Source: Phocaeicola salanitronis DSM 18170
GTDB taxonomy: Bacteria; Bacteroidota; Bacteroidia; Bacteroidales; Bacteroidaceae
DNA length: 64,000 nucleotides
Assembly (NCBI RefSeq): GCF_000190575.1
Contig: NC_015164.1
Span: forward strand, 1,798,001 to 1,862,000
Reading direction: 5' to 3'
Shown here: positions 17,113 through 26,947 of the stretch, one piece after another
How the letters are laid out: each line of letters starts with the position of its first letter
How positions within the stretch are numbered: position 1 is the first letter of the stretch
The notes under the pieces: model-generated
What the model saw: only the letters and a program-made list of their open reading frames with translations
Told to the model about the DNA's origin: nothing
Databases searched by the model: none
Program-made: the position numbers and the translations under genes

Positions 17113-17128
17113 CCTATATGCATATAGG
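17113..17128. repeat. Perfect 16-bp palindrome upstream of the GH31 gene
   Basis: CCTATATGCATATAGG in the 123-base gap between the esterase and GH31 genes, 46 bases upstream of the GH31 start, with a partial direct copy (CCTATATGCA) just to its left at 17101-17110. It could be an operator or an internal processing site. Confidence 0.4.
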
Positions 17129-17190
17129 TGCATCGGCAAACCCAGTTAACTTCATCGGTTCACGCAACTATATGCCTTGGGAAAGGCAAC

Positions 17191-19179
17191 TCAGTCCGCA
17201 TAGCGCACCCTCCCCTTGCAAAGCCTGAGCAAATCGGGCAAATCATAATACCGGAGCACGCCGTACAACACATTCGAATACATGTCGCGCTGCATCGGGT
17301 TCTCCAGATAACTCTTCCAGCTCTTTACCGAACGGGAAAGACTTGCCTCCCCTATCCGATTGTCCAAGAAAGCGGCATGAAGCGTCACCGGAGCGTAAAC
17401 CCCGTCCGCTACGACCCGCACCGGATGTCCTTTTAAGGCTTCGGCTTGCGAACAAAAATCAAGCAAGGTCAGAAAGTCCGTCACACGCTGCCCCATAAGA
17501 GGACGCCCGGCATGCATACTGGTCATGGCGATGCGGTACTCCCAGTTCCAATACTTGGCATCCGTATAAAAAGCCGGGTCTGCAGTCTCTCCCAATCCCC
17601 GGAAATCCGCCGCTATCAGGATGGTGCCATCGGTGAGGGAAGCTGAATAATTGGTGTACTCGCCCAGAAACGCCTGCTTGCCCGCCTCGTGCAAATGAAT
17701 CTCGACCGGAGAATCAGGCCGTACCGTTTCCGGAACAAGCACCACGCAAGGCACGGGCATCTCGCCTTCCCGAACCAGCTGATACGTATATTGTTCATAC
17801 CCGCGCAAAGATTCGTGCCCCGTCTCTTCGATACGTATCGGGCTTTGAGGCAAGCTCTTCAAGCCCAGCAATTCGAGCATCTTCCCCTTAATGGCCTCAT
17901 GCCCCTGCTTCACAAAATCATCCCGTCCGGCTTGCCCATCCTGATACGCACGAAGGTTCTCCTCCATCAGGCTGACCGCTCCGGGAAGTGCCACGTTGAC
18001 CTGACCCTTGTCCGTACAATTCGTTTCCTGCAAGGTGAACCGGTCGTCCGGAGCCTCAACCACCTCCGCATCGGATATCCCTTGAAGCCATTGCTTGAAC
18101 CAGCGCACCAGCTTCATCTGCTTCTCATGCCCCAAACCGTGTCCGGTTTCCACTTCCAGCATATCCACCTTTTCGGGGTATCCCAATGCCGCATAACATT
18201 TCTTCAACTCCTGAAAGCCCTGCTCCGCTCCCCACAAATCCACGAAATCATATCTTCCGCTCAATATCAATAATGGGCGGGGCGCCATCATCAAGGCAAA
18301 GTCGGGCACCTCCAAGCGTTCGCGCCCCTCGTAAGGGATGTGCTGGCATCCGTCCGAAGGTCCTTGCATCTCGATGGTCCGTTCCCGTGTGGAGAAGAAA
18401 CTACAGATAGCCGCCACTTTCACCCGCTTGTCCAGTCCCAAGAAATAAGCCGTCTGGGTGCCTCCACCCGATGAACCATACACGCCAATCTTGTCTCCAT
18501 CGATATCACTCCGGGTCATCAGGTAATCCAACGCCCGCGAGTTATCCCAAAACTCTTGCGCCGCCAGGCTGGTCCCGATTAAGTTCAGTCCCGCATTCAA
18601 TAAAGTATGCTCGGTCGTGGCTCCCCGTGTAAGCGGTTTCCCTTCTGCATCAATCAGTTGCAGACGTTCGCCTTGCCCGATGGGGTCGACCACTAACACC
18701 GCAATCCCATTCACCGCCATGAGCCTTGCCGAACGCGAGGAAGGGCCTTTTCCCCAAAGCCCATGCCCGCACAATTCCAACGAAGCCGGATGTTTCTCCG
18801 CCCCATTATCCGGAAGATACAAATGAGCGGTGACATACCGTCCGGGCAAACTTTCAAAGAGAATCTTCTCTATCGTATACCCCGAACCTTTCACCTTCCC
18901 CACCACACGGGCATTCAGCGCTCCCCGTTCGGGGAAATCTCCCACAATCCGCTTATACCGGGCGACGCACTCATCAATGTATTCACGCACTCCTTCCTTG
19001 GAGGCACAAGCCTCACTCAATTCCATCTGCCTGTCCAAATATTGCCGGTGCACCTCCCGCATCAAATAAGAATGGTAAGCCGTGCTTTGGCTCCACCCCA
19101 ACGCTCTAAAATCATTTTGGGCCGCAAGCGGAAGACATACCCCCACCAGCCCAAGCATACACTTCGCTATGTTTTTCAT
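17191..19179 (-). CDS. Secreted alpha/beta-hydrolase esterase, acetylxylan-esterase-like
   Basis: 662 residues with a signal peptide (KCMLGLVGVCLPLAAQ). The first half holds an alpha/beta-hydrolase fold with nucleophile elbow YGSSGGGTQ (Ser237), an acid in LSGRYDFVD and the histidine in ETGHGLGHE, so the Ser-Asp-His triad is complete. The second half (from about residue 350) contains a further hydrolase-like region without an obvious GxSxG motif. Such two-domain proteins in PULs remove acyl or methyl esters from plant polysaccharides. It is followed by GH31 123 bases on and preceded, 23 bases away, by the beta-helix gene, so one operon. Family assignment below alpha/beta-hydrolase is uncertain. 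Confidence 0.85.
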   Translation of the reverse strand: MKNIAKCMLGLVGVCLPLAAQNDFRALGWSQSTAYHSYLMREVHRQYLDRQMELSEACASKEGVREYIDECVARYKRIVGDFPERGALNARVVGKVKGSGYTIEKILFESLPGRYVTAHLYLPDNGAEKHPASLELCGHGLWGKGPSSRSARLMAVNGIAVLVVDPIGQGERLQLIDAEGKPLTRGATTEHTLLNAGLNLIGTSLAAQEFWDNSRALDYLMTRSDIDGDKIGVYGSSGGGTQTAYFLGLDKRVKVAAICSFFSTRERTIEMQGPSDGCQHIPYEGRERLEVPDFALMMAPRPLLILSGRYDFVDLWGAEQGFQELKKCYAALGYPEKVDMLEVETGHGLGHEKQMKLVRWFKQWLQGISDAEVVEAPDDRFTLQETNCTDKGQVNVALPGAVSLMEENLRAYQDGQAGRDDFVKQGHEAIKGKMLELLGLKSLPQSPIRIEETGHESLRGYEQYTYQLVREGEMPVPCVVLVPETVRPDSPVEIHLHEAGKQAFLGEYTNYSASLTDGTILIAADFRGLGETADPAFYTDAKYWNWEYRIAMTSMHAGRPLMGQRVTDFLTLLDFCSQAEALKGHPVRVVADGVYAPVTLHAAFLDNRIGEASLSRSVKSWKSYLENPMQRDMYSNVLYGVLRYYDLPDLLRLCKGRVRYAD

Positions 19180-19202
19180 ACGGTTTATGTTTTAGTTAAC
19201 TC

Positions 19203-21722
19203 TTACTTCCATTCCAGTTCCAAGGAGCATAAAAGGGTAGCACTGGCGTATCCGCTTCCGGTATGCTGCAAGCAGAACCCTCCGTCCGGACTTTCATCCT
19301 CCATGATAGCTGATAACCTGATTTCTTTATGCAACGCCGGATCATCGGTCTCGCGCATCACGGCATCGGTCGAGACATGGACCGATAACCGATTCCCTTC
19401 CGTCTTTACCTGTATCTTGCATTCGGGCAAATAACAAATACCTGACACCGCATCGGATATCGGAATGACCCTTCCTTTATCATACCTCACCAGGTAAAAA
19501 TCTACCGCATTATGGTATTTGACCGTGCGGATAATACGCAAGCCATAACCGGTCAATGTCTTTGTATCAAACTTCAGGCATACGTCCATATATTGTCCGG
19601 TAGGGCTTCCGAAACCTTGTGCCGCCTGCTTGCAAGGAGCGACAAGCAGATTCACTTCCATATCTCCGGCATGTGGATGAACCGGGGTAAACATCAAACG
19701 TGCCCCGCGTGACACCTGCATCAATCCTTTATATCCACGTGCCGCATCCAGCCCTTCGCCATAAACCCAATTGCGCACCGAATCCGCTTCCCATTCATAC
19801 GCTTCCGTATCTGAAGGCTTATAGCCGTCTACCGTCCAGAATCCGGGAAGCACCTCGGCTTGCTGCATGACTGGAAAATCCTTAAAGTCTGTACGATACA
19901 GCGTATTCTGATGAACCATACGAGCCGATACAATACGATTCCATACGACCCTTGTCTCTTTCCCCGCCTTACTCCGGATATGCTTCGGAGAAATGCCCGC
20001 CATGATATAATAACCGACATCATTCTGATCCAGCCTATAAAAGGTTTCCGGCTTATCCCTGTCCACCTTTACCGGAATCGCATGAGACCCATCGGGAGAA
20101 GTGCAACGGTACCAAGTGATAATTGACTGGTCTGCACGTCCCTGCAAATCCAATTCATATTTTAACGCCAATTCCTTCTCTTTTTTATTCCACTCAAGAT
20201 ACGGAGCATGCGAAAAAGCCGGCACGTCCAACTCCTTTGGAGAAACCGTCAGTACTTTCGAGGCTTCCAATCCGATATCCGACCGTACCCGAAGAATCAC
20301 ACGCTTAACCAAATCTTGCCCGTTGATGCTGTACATGATTTTCTGGCTATTGTCTCCTTTTAATAGAAGCAATGCCGTATCACACTCCCATTCCAACTCC
20401 GGAATACGTGCATCATACCCATTATGACGCTTGGCTATACCTATTATGTTATGCCCTGTCTGGCCCGCTTCCAATAAATCCGTCCGGCTTGACAAGCCTA
20501 ACGATACAGGTATTTCCCATACATTATACCCCAAGACTTGAGGAGCGGACACTATTTCCTCCTTCACTCCCATCGGGTCCCAATTATCATCTCCGCACAA
20601 TAAATTATAAGTATTATAAACCACTTTGCCTTTGTTCTCCACCCTGTATGCGGCAAGCAAAGGTTTTCCCGTCATATCTACCGTAATATCAGGCACATCC
20701 GCACTCAGCGTTACCGCCTTTCCATTGCACGTAACATTCGATTGATAACACCGTAATCGAGGCGTAGGATCTTGCGTCCACCCTAAATATACGGGTCGCT
20801 CTGTATGAAACCGACAATCAACCAATATCATCGGACTTTCCGCCTTTGTCAGATATTGCCTTTCTCCCGACCTCACATACATATCGCAATTCAGGAACAC
20901 AGCCCCCGTTTCGGATGTCGCATAAAAAGGTTTCGAACCATAAAAAGTAAAGCCGCAATTCAGATAAACACCCGTTCCGCATAAAGCATCATCCGTGCTT
21001 TCAAAATAACACCGGTCGAATAAAGTCCGCCTTCCACCATTCAACGGACAAGTATTCAAGCGGCTTATAAAACGGACATTATGCGCTTCCAATCTATCTC
21101 CATCGGCAAAAGCCAATTGTGCCTGAGTGATGGAGGACATCCGTTTCGGACGGTTTAATGCCGCATCCAGCGGATAAACCAAATCGACATTACAATAATT
21201 CCCAAATGTAAGGTTATGAAGCGAAAGCCCGTCTCCCTTGAAATGAAACATCGTAAAATTGCCTACGGCTCCTTGTGCCTGCCCTCTATTGGAAGCAAAG
21301 ACCACATTCTCCGGATTATCCGTCAAGCCTACAATCTTCAACCAAGGACAATCAATCTCTAATCCAAACGGCGGTTCATGTTTCCTTTTCGGCTTCCGTA
21401 TTTCAGGGTCATCCGGGTCATCAATCCAATAAACGTACGGAGCCACATACAAGACCATCCTATCCGAATCAGATACCCCCTCCGTCAAATGCTTCACAGC
21501 TTCATTCAGCGAATTAAAAACATAAGGATATTGTTTCACCTCTTCATCCGAAAACTGTCCGTCAATAAAAAAAGCCTTCGCATTTAATCGGACAGTATCT
21601 CCTTTATAAACAAAATAATCCCCTTTAAAAACAATCGGATTGTTCTTATCGAGACTCTCGTAAGCACATAAAGGCAAACACAATAGCTGAATGCACAAAC
21701 AAAATAACAAACCTGTTTTCAT
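19203..21722 (-). CDS. Secreted right-handed beta-helix protein, pectinesterase-like
   Basis: 839 residues with a signal peptide (MKTGLLFCLCIQLLCLPLCA). Residues about 90-330 show short repeated turns (SLHNLTFGN, LEAHNVRFISR, LFDRCYFESTDDALCG, VFLNCDMYV, ILVDCRFH) typical of a parallel beta-helix, and the segment AVKHLTEG followed by VLYVAPYVYWI resembles pectin methylesterase starts. The last 450 residues look like beta-sandwich modules. Catalytic Asp residues of CE8 are not certain by eye, so lyase or binding roles remain possible. It is the first enzyme gene after SusD in PUL 1 and suggests a pectic or esterified substrate. Confidence 0.75.
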   Translation of the reverse strand: MKTGLLFCLCIQLLCLPLCAYESLDKNNPIVFKGDYFVYKGDTVRLNAKAFFIDGQFSDEEVKQYPYVFNSLNEAVKHLTEGVSDSDRMVLYVAPYVYWIDDPDDPEIRKPKRKHEPPFGLEIDCPWLKIVGLTDNPENVVFASNRGQAQGAVGNFTMFHFKGDGLSLHNLTFGNYCNVDLVYPLDAALNRPKRMSSITQAQLAFADGDRLEAHNVRFISRLNTCPLNGGRRTLFDRCYFESTDDALCGTGVYLNCGFTFYGSKPFYATSETGAVFLNCDMYVRSGERQYLTKAESPMILVDCRFHTERPVYLGWTQDPTPRLRCYQSNVTCNGKAVTLSADVPDITVDMTGKPLLAAYRVENKGKVVYNTYNLLCGDDNWDPMGVKEEIVSAPQVLGYNVWEIPVSLGLSSRTDLLEAGQTGHNIIGIAKRHNGYDARIPELEWECDTALLLLKGDNSQKIMYSINGQDLVKRVILRVRSDIGLEASKVLTVSPKELDVPAFSHAPYLEWNKKEKELALKYELDLQGRADQSIITWYRCTSPDGSHAIPVKVDRDKPETFYRLDQNDVGYYIMAGISPKHIRSKAGKETRVVWNRIVSARMVHQNTLYRTDFKDFPVMQQAEVLPGFWTVDGYKPSDTEAYEWEADSVRNWVYGEGLDAARGYKGLMQVSRGARLMFTPVHPHAGDMEVNLLVAPCKQAAQGFGSPTGQYMDVCLKFDTKTLTGYGLRIIRTVKYHNAVDFYLVRYDKGRVIPISDAVSGICYLPECKIQVKTEGNRLSVHVSTDAVMRETDDPALHKEIRLSAIMEDESPDGGFCLQHTGSGYASATLLCSLELEWK

Positions 21723-21803
21723 TTCACTAATATTATTACATCTACCTTTAAAATTTTATTTGCGTATGCCATTTTAGCATACGCAAATTTTTACTTTCAT
21801 TTT

Positions 21804-23492
21804 TTACTTCGTATATCCAGGATTCTGTTGAAACTCATCTTTATTAGTAACAGCGTCCAATTGAGTTTGGGGTATCGGACGTACCATATGATATTCCTGT
21901 ATATTATCTTTTGCATCCATATTATAAGCTCTTACATATTCTATTAATTTATTATTTCGCTTCAAATCAAACCAACGTAACTGTTCTCCACATAATTCAC
22001 GCGCTCTTTCTTCCAACAAAAAATCAATAGTTAATTTATCTTCTGCAATTTTCATCTCTTCTTCTTTTCCAGGAATAGCTCTTGTTACTAGAAATCTATT
22101 TATTAACTCTACCGCAGCACTTTTATCATTTTGCATCAAAGCCTCTGTTGCTATAAAATACAATTCAGGCAAACGAATTACATAAGCATCTCGTTGACAC
22201 CAAGCTTGATTAAAAGCTATAGTAGGGTCTGCAAACTTATGCATTTCAACAAACTGTGATCTTAATATTGGTTCGCCATCAGATGTATATACATCGTTCA
22301 CATCCAATAAACGATATCTTTGAGCAGCCCATTCCTTTTCACCAATTGTAGCTGCACGTTTCATCACATAAATAGCTGTATCTCCAACACTCATCAACGG
22401 ATATGTCGCCAAATCAGTTTCTGATAATTCAGCTTTATTCACATACCACGTATCTTTAAATGCTACCTTATAACGTTGATCTATATTCTCGTCATATAAT
22501 TGCAACAGATGTTTAGAAGGCAAACAACGCTGAAAAGGACGTCCATTTAAGACATCACGCTCCATGCCTGCTTCCTTATCATATTTCATTACAAAATATA
22601 CATTTCCACAATTACCAACTCCAGTTGCCGTAACATCAAAATTATTATTTGATAAATCAGAACTAGTATAGTTTACAAAAAAAACAGCTTCTTTATTTAT
22701 CCCTCCATCACAATTATTAATATCCCACATCTCCTCATAATTAGTATATAAAGAATACCTTGTGCTATTAATCAAATCTAAAGCTAAAGTTTTTGCTTCA
22801 TCATACAGTGACTGATCATTGGTTGCACAAGCACGAGTCAAACAAACTCTGGCCTTAAATGCTTTAGCAACATCTTGTGTAACCCTTCCATCTGTAGACT
22901 TCCCTGCTGGCAAATTTGTTATTGCTGTATCCAAATCATCCAATATAACTTTATAAAATTCTTCTACAGAAGAGCGATGCGCTTCTGTTACAACACCAGA
23001 AATAGGTTCTAAATTTAACACTACATCTCCCCATATCTCTGTTATCATCCATAAATAAAAGGCTCTCCAAAATTTAGCCTGACCTTCATATGATTTATTT
23101 TCATCTTCAGATAATACTTCATTAGGTAATAATGCAATTGTCTGATTACATATATTTAAAGACAAATATAAATTTTTCCAAACATTTCCTACCGTAGATT
23201 GTGACCCATTCAAATCTACCGTATAATCCGATAGCTGATTCGCTTTATTATCACCTCCACGCAAAAATAAATCAGTCCCGGATTCTGTCATTCCAAACCC
23301 ATCTTCTGTACCATAAAAAGTCCGAGCACCAGAATAACAAGCATTTAACGATGATTCAATTCCTATTTTTGTTGTAAAAAAAGGATCCACACTTAATCCA
23401 CTTTTATTCGTCTCTTTCAAAAAATCTTCGCAAGAAACCATAAATAACCCAATAGATAGGGTCAATATTATTTTTTGAACTTTTGCTTTCAT
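21804..23492 (-). CDS. SusD-like nutrient-binding outer-membrane lipoprotein (PUL 1)
   Basis: About 562 residues starting MKAKVQKIILTLSIGLFMVS; the lipobox cysteine follows at FMVSC, so it is lipidated and surface-exposed. SusD features: tetratricopeptide-like helices early (FWRAFYLWMITEIWGD), LLEERARELCGEQLRWFDLKR near the C-terminus, and the terminal QNPGYTK. It caps the SusC barrel and captures oligosaccharide. The frame extends five codons upstream (MEGVI), but the Lys-rich MKAK start makes a proper signal peptide. It starts 19 bases after susC. The DNA is distinctly AT-rich against its neighbours. Confidence 0.95.
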   Translation of the reverse strand: MKAKVQKIILTLSIGLFMVSCEDFLKETNKSGLSVDPFFTTKIGIESSLNACYSGARTFYGTEDGFGMTESGTDLFLRGGDNKANQLSDYTVDLNGSQSTVGNVWKNLYLSLNICNQTIALLPNEVLSEDENKSYEGQAKFWRAFYLWMITEIWGDVVLNLEPISGVVTEAHRSSVEEFYKVILDDLDTAITNLPAGKSTDGRVTQDVAKAFKARVCLTRACATNDQSLYDEAKTLALDLINSTRYSLYTNYEEMWDINNCDGGINKEAVFFVNYTSSDLSNNNFDVTATGVGNCGNVYFVMKYDKEAGMERDVLNGRPFQRCLPSKHLLQLYDENIDQRYKVAFKDTWYVNKAELSETDLATYPLMSVGDTAIYVMKRAATIGEKEWAAQRYRLLDVNDVYTSDGEPILRSQFVEMHKFADPTIAFNQAWCQRDAYVIRLPELYFIATEALMQNDKSAAVELINRFLVTRAIPGKEEEMKIAEDKLTIDFLLEERARELCGEQLRWFDLKRNNKLIEYVRAYNMDAKDNIQEYHMVRPIPQTQLDAVTNKDEFQQNPGYTK

Positions 23493-23511
23493 AATAACTC
23501 CTTCCATCTAT

Positions 23512-26500
23512 TTATAAACTAAGATTTATACCAAAAAGAACTTGCTTTGTCAAAGGAAAATCCAAACTTCCATCACTTTCCGGGTCATAATTGGGAAAGT
23601 CTGTAAATGTAATGAAATTATTCAAAGAACAATAAATCCTAAACTTAGATATTTTCATCTTATTCATCCATTTTTGAGGTAATGTATACCCTAAAGTGAT
23701 GTCACGAATTTTCACAAAAGAAGCCTTACGATATGCTAAAGAAGATTGCAATAAATAATTATTTGTAGAATAGCTACTATTAGGGCGTGGATATTCATTA
23801 CTTGGATTTTCAGGTGTCCAATAATTAACAGGAGCACTATTCTCCAATGCACTTGGTTTATACAATTGAGTATATGCATCTTTTACATATTGCCCGATAC
23901 GTCCATATATAAAAAACATCAGATCAAAATTTTTATATGTAAAATTATTCGTAATACCAAATGTATATTTAGGAAGTCTTGAAAAAATCACACGATCGTC
24001 TGTTGAAAATACGCCTTCACCCTCTGAACCTTTTGGAGACATATCCGCAACTTTAATATCACCGGGTTTAAATCCTCCAAAAGCTTTAGCTTGTTCTTCT
24101 TCACCTAACTGCCAAATTCCTATTTTCTTATAATCATAAAAGACTTTTGTAGGTGAGCCTACAAACCAAAGATTACCTTCATCACGCGTAACCCCCTTAT
24201 TTAATGCTTTAATTTTTTCACGATTTAAGCTATAAGACCAATCTGTATTCCATGTAAAATTTTTATTTTGAAACCATATCGTATTAAGAGTTATCTCTAC
24301 ACCTTTATTCCCGACTTTTCCTACATTTTGCATAACAGAATTAAAACCAGTAGAATTCGGTAACAAACTCGGTAATAACAAATCCTTTGTTTCTGAGGTA
24401 TATAAATCCACGGAGCCTGAAAAACGACCTGCTAAAAATCCAAAATCCAAACCTAAATTCCAAGTTGAGGTTTTTTCCCATGTTAAATCTTCATTCGAGA
24501 TTTCACTAGGATAATACCCATATACTGGTGTAGTACCAAACGCATACATAGACTGCGATAATCCTCCTAATGTCGCATAGGCATCAATAGCGCTATTCCC
24601 AGCAATACCCCAACTTAAACGCAACTTCAAATTAGAAACTATATCTTGATTTTTCATAAAAGCCTCTTCAGATATACGCCATGCAGCAGAAACAGAAGGA
24701 AAATACCCCCATTTATGTCCTTCTGCAAGTACAGAAGAGCCATCCGCACGTAGTGAAGCCTGCAACAAATACCGATCCATAAATTTATAATTTAAACGAC
24801 CAAAAAATGAAACCATTTTAGTTTCAACCAAAGAACTGGAAATATCTTTTGAATCGGCATTTGCCCTTAAATCATGAAACGAAGTTAAAGAAGAAGCTTG
24901 ATTTGCACCACTTGCTAAAACAGACTCTTCACCATAAGCCGTAGTACTGCTTCCAATCATTGCAATCAAATTGTGTCTCTGATTAAAATCTACAGAATAA
25001 TTTGCCACATTTTCCCATGTATAACGATAATCATTATCAGCTTGCACAGATGAAGTCGATTTCTCTCCTAAATTCTGCACTGTGTTTTTATCTTTATAGA
25101 TACCTTCACGCATATCACTAATATCAATACCTATAGTAGACTTAAAAGTCAAGCCTTTTATTATATTTATATTCAAATATCCAGAAGCAAACATACGCTT
25201 CGTCCGAATATTATCTTCATAAGCTCCTGGCTGCTCATCACACAATGGACTATACGTTGAACTGGATCCCGGAGCTGGATTCAATATGAAATTACCTTCA
25301 TCATCATAAGCACGTCCTATACATGGAATTTTATTCGCCAAATTCAAAGGATTTTGCCTTTTATCCTGATCTTTAAAAGTATATGAAACATTTACACCAA
25401 CATTAAATACTTTATTGATTTCATGATTTAAGCTTATTCTTCCATTATAACGTTTCAAGATATCATTCTTTAACAAGCCATGATCATTTTGAAATCCAAA
25501 AGACAAAGCATATGATGTTTTCTCAGTACCCCCAGACATACTAATTTCATAATTCTGAGTAATACCCGTTCCTAATAACAAATCTTGCCAATCAACCCAA
25601 TAACCTTTATCAAGATAGTCTAATTCCTCTGCGTTAAATATCAAAGCATCATCCATATACTCATCTGGATGAGCGGAATTAGTTGTTCTATACGCTTCTC
25701 TCTTTAATTGAGCATATTCAGGCCCATTCATCATTCTTGGATATTTGGCCTTATTCTTTATCGAAACATAAGCATTTACATCAATTCTTGTCTTCTGTCC
25801 TTTTGCACCTGATTTTGTAGTAATAAGAATAACTCCATTAGCCCCTTTTGTTCCATATATAGCAGTTGACGAAATATCTTTTAAGACTTCTATTGATTCT
25901 ATATCCGTAGGATTAATATCAACAAAAGAACCGTAATCTATTCCATCCACCAATACCAATGGCTGATTATCAGCCTTTAAAGAACGATTTCCACGCATTG
26001 TTAAAGACACTTCAGAACCAGGCTGTCCACTAGATTGTACAATATCCAATCCTGCGACTTTTCCTTGCAAAGACTTCAACGCATTTGTTGTCGGTGTTGA
26101 AGTTATATCAGCAGCTTTTACAGATGATATAGCCCCCGTCAAATCCCGCTTCTTCATAGTCCCATATCCGATTACAACCACTTCATCCAATGCCTGATTG
26201 TCTTCCTGCATTTGTATACTTAACATTCTGGACTTACCCACTTTCACTTTTTGAGAAATGAACCCTACATAAGAAAATTCCAGTACCGAACCTTCCTGAA
26301 TGCCATCCAATGAGAACTTTCCGTCAAAATCAGTGATGGTGCCTTGGGTCGTTCCCGTCAAAAGCACACTTACGCCAATCAGCGGCTCGCCTTTATTGTC
26401 AATAACAGAACCTGAAACTGTAAAAGTCCCGTTGTCCGGCTGAACAGAAGGCTTCTCCCCTTTCTTCGACAAAATAATATGCTTTTGCGATACGATGTAA

Positions 26501-26817
26501 CTGATTCCGGCTTGAGATGAAATGTCGTCTAATACCTCTATAATGGACTCATTGTCCGATTCTACCGTTACCTTCTTGCTTGTATCCACTCCGGAGTTGA
26601 TGATAAACAAATATTCTGTCTGACTTTCAATTTCGTCTAAAACCTCCTGCAACGAAGAAGTGGTACGTGCAATAGAGACCTTCACATTTTGCGAACTGCT
26701 TTCCGCCGCATACATGCTTCCTACAAAAACACATAGAAAAAAGGATAAAAAGTTTATCCGATGTGAGAAAAGATTAAACAAAGGAACATAATGTCCCCGG
26801 AATAAAGAATTTTTCAT
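23512..26817 (-). CDS. SusC-like TonB-dependent transporter with STN domain (PUL 1)
   Basis: About 1101 residues. The start MKNSLFRGHYVPLF gives a signal peptide; the frame continues 24 codons upstream without family similarity. Domain order: STN domain (VSIARTTSSLQEVLDEIESQ...), carboxypeptidase-like repeat (GEPLIGVSVLLTGTTQGTIT), TonB-plug (VVVIGYGTMKKRDLTGAIS, LQGKVAGLDI) and the 22-strand barrel ending KQVLFGINLSL. It imports glycan fragments across the outer membrane using TonB energy. The STN domain is the part that signals to a FecR anti-sigma factor, and fecR plus an ECF sigma gene lie directly upstream. Base composition changes near 26.0-26.2 kb inside the gene. Confidence 0.95.
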   Translation of the reverse strand: MKNSLFRGHYVPLFNLFSHRINFLSFFLCVFVGSMYAAESSSQNVKVSIARTTSSLQEVLDEIESQTEYLFIINSGVDTSKKVTVESDNESIIEVLDDISSQAGISYIVSQKHIILSKKGEKPSVQPDNGTFTVSGSVIDNKGEPLIGVSVLLTGTTQGTITDFDGKFSLDGIQEGSVLEFSYVGFISQKVKVGKSRMLSIQMQEDNQALDEVVVIGYGTMKKRDLTGAISSVKAADITSTPTTNALKSLQGKVAGLDIVQSSGQPGSEVSLTMRGNRSLKADNQPLVLVDGIDYGSFVDINPTDIESIEVLKDISSTAIYGTKGANGVILITTKSGAKGQKTRIDVNAYVSIKNKAKYPRMMNGPEYAQLKREAYRTTNSAHPDEYMDDALIFNAEELDYLDKGYWVDWQDLLLGTGITQNYEISMSGGTEKTSYALSFGFQNDHGLLKNDILKRYNGRISLNHEINKVFNVGVNVSYTFKDQDKRQNPLNLANKIPCIGRAYDDEGNFILNPAPGSSSTYSPLCDEQPGAYEDNIRTKRMFASGYLNINIIKGLTFKSTIGIDISDMREGIYKDKNTVQNLGEKSTSSVQADNDYRYTWENVANYSVDFNQRHNLIAMIGSSTTAYGEESVLASGANQASSLTSFHDLRANADSKDISSSLVETKMVSFFGRLNYKFMDRYLLQASLRADGSSVLAEGHKWGYFPSVSAAWRISEEAFMKNQDIVSNLKLRLSWGIAGNSAIDAYATLGGLSQSMYAFGTTPVYGYYPSEISNEDLTWEKTSTWNLGLDFGFLAGRFSGSVDLYTSETKDLLLPSLLPNSTGFNSVMQNVGKVGNKGVEITLNTIWFQNKNFTWNTDWSYSLNREKIKALNKGVTRDEGNLWFVGSPTKVFYDYKKIGIWQLGEEEQAKAFGGFKPGDIKVADMSPKGSEGEGVFSTDDRVIFSRLPKYTFGITNNFTYKNFDLMFFIYGRIGQYVKDAYTQLYKPSALENSAPVNYWTPENPSNEYPRPNSSYSTNNYLLQSSLAYRKASFVKIRDITLGYTLPQKWMNKMKISKFRIYCSLNNFITFTDFPNYDPESDGSLDFPLTKQVLFGINLSL

Positions 26818-26876
26818 ACTTTTGCTTAGATAAAGATTAATACATTGAGTGTGTTTCTCTTTTTCGGATGCCGGCT

Positions 26877-26913
26877 TCAAATCAGGCACAGAATGCCGGC
26901 ATCTCTTTTTTCA
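26877..26913. other. Hairpin between fecR and susC
   Basis: GATGCCGGC (26877-26885) and GCCGGCATC (26905-26913) form a perfect 9-bp G+C-rich stem with a 19-nt loop, followed on the plus strand by TCTTTTTT. It lies in the 130-base gap between the minus-strand fecR stop and the susC start. On the transcribed strand there is no T-run after the stem, so it may act as an attenuator or mRNA-end stabiliser rather than a full terminator. Confidence 0.5.
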
Positions 26914-26947
26914 ATTATGTTTTCCTTCCGTTTTTCCCATAGGCAGA

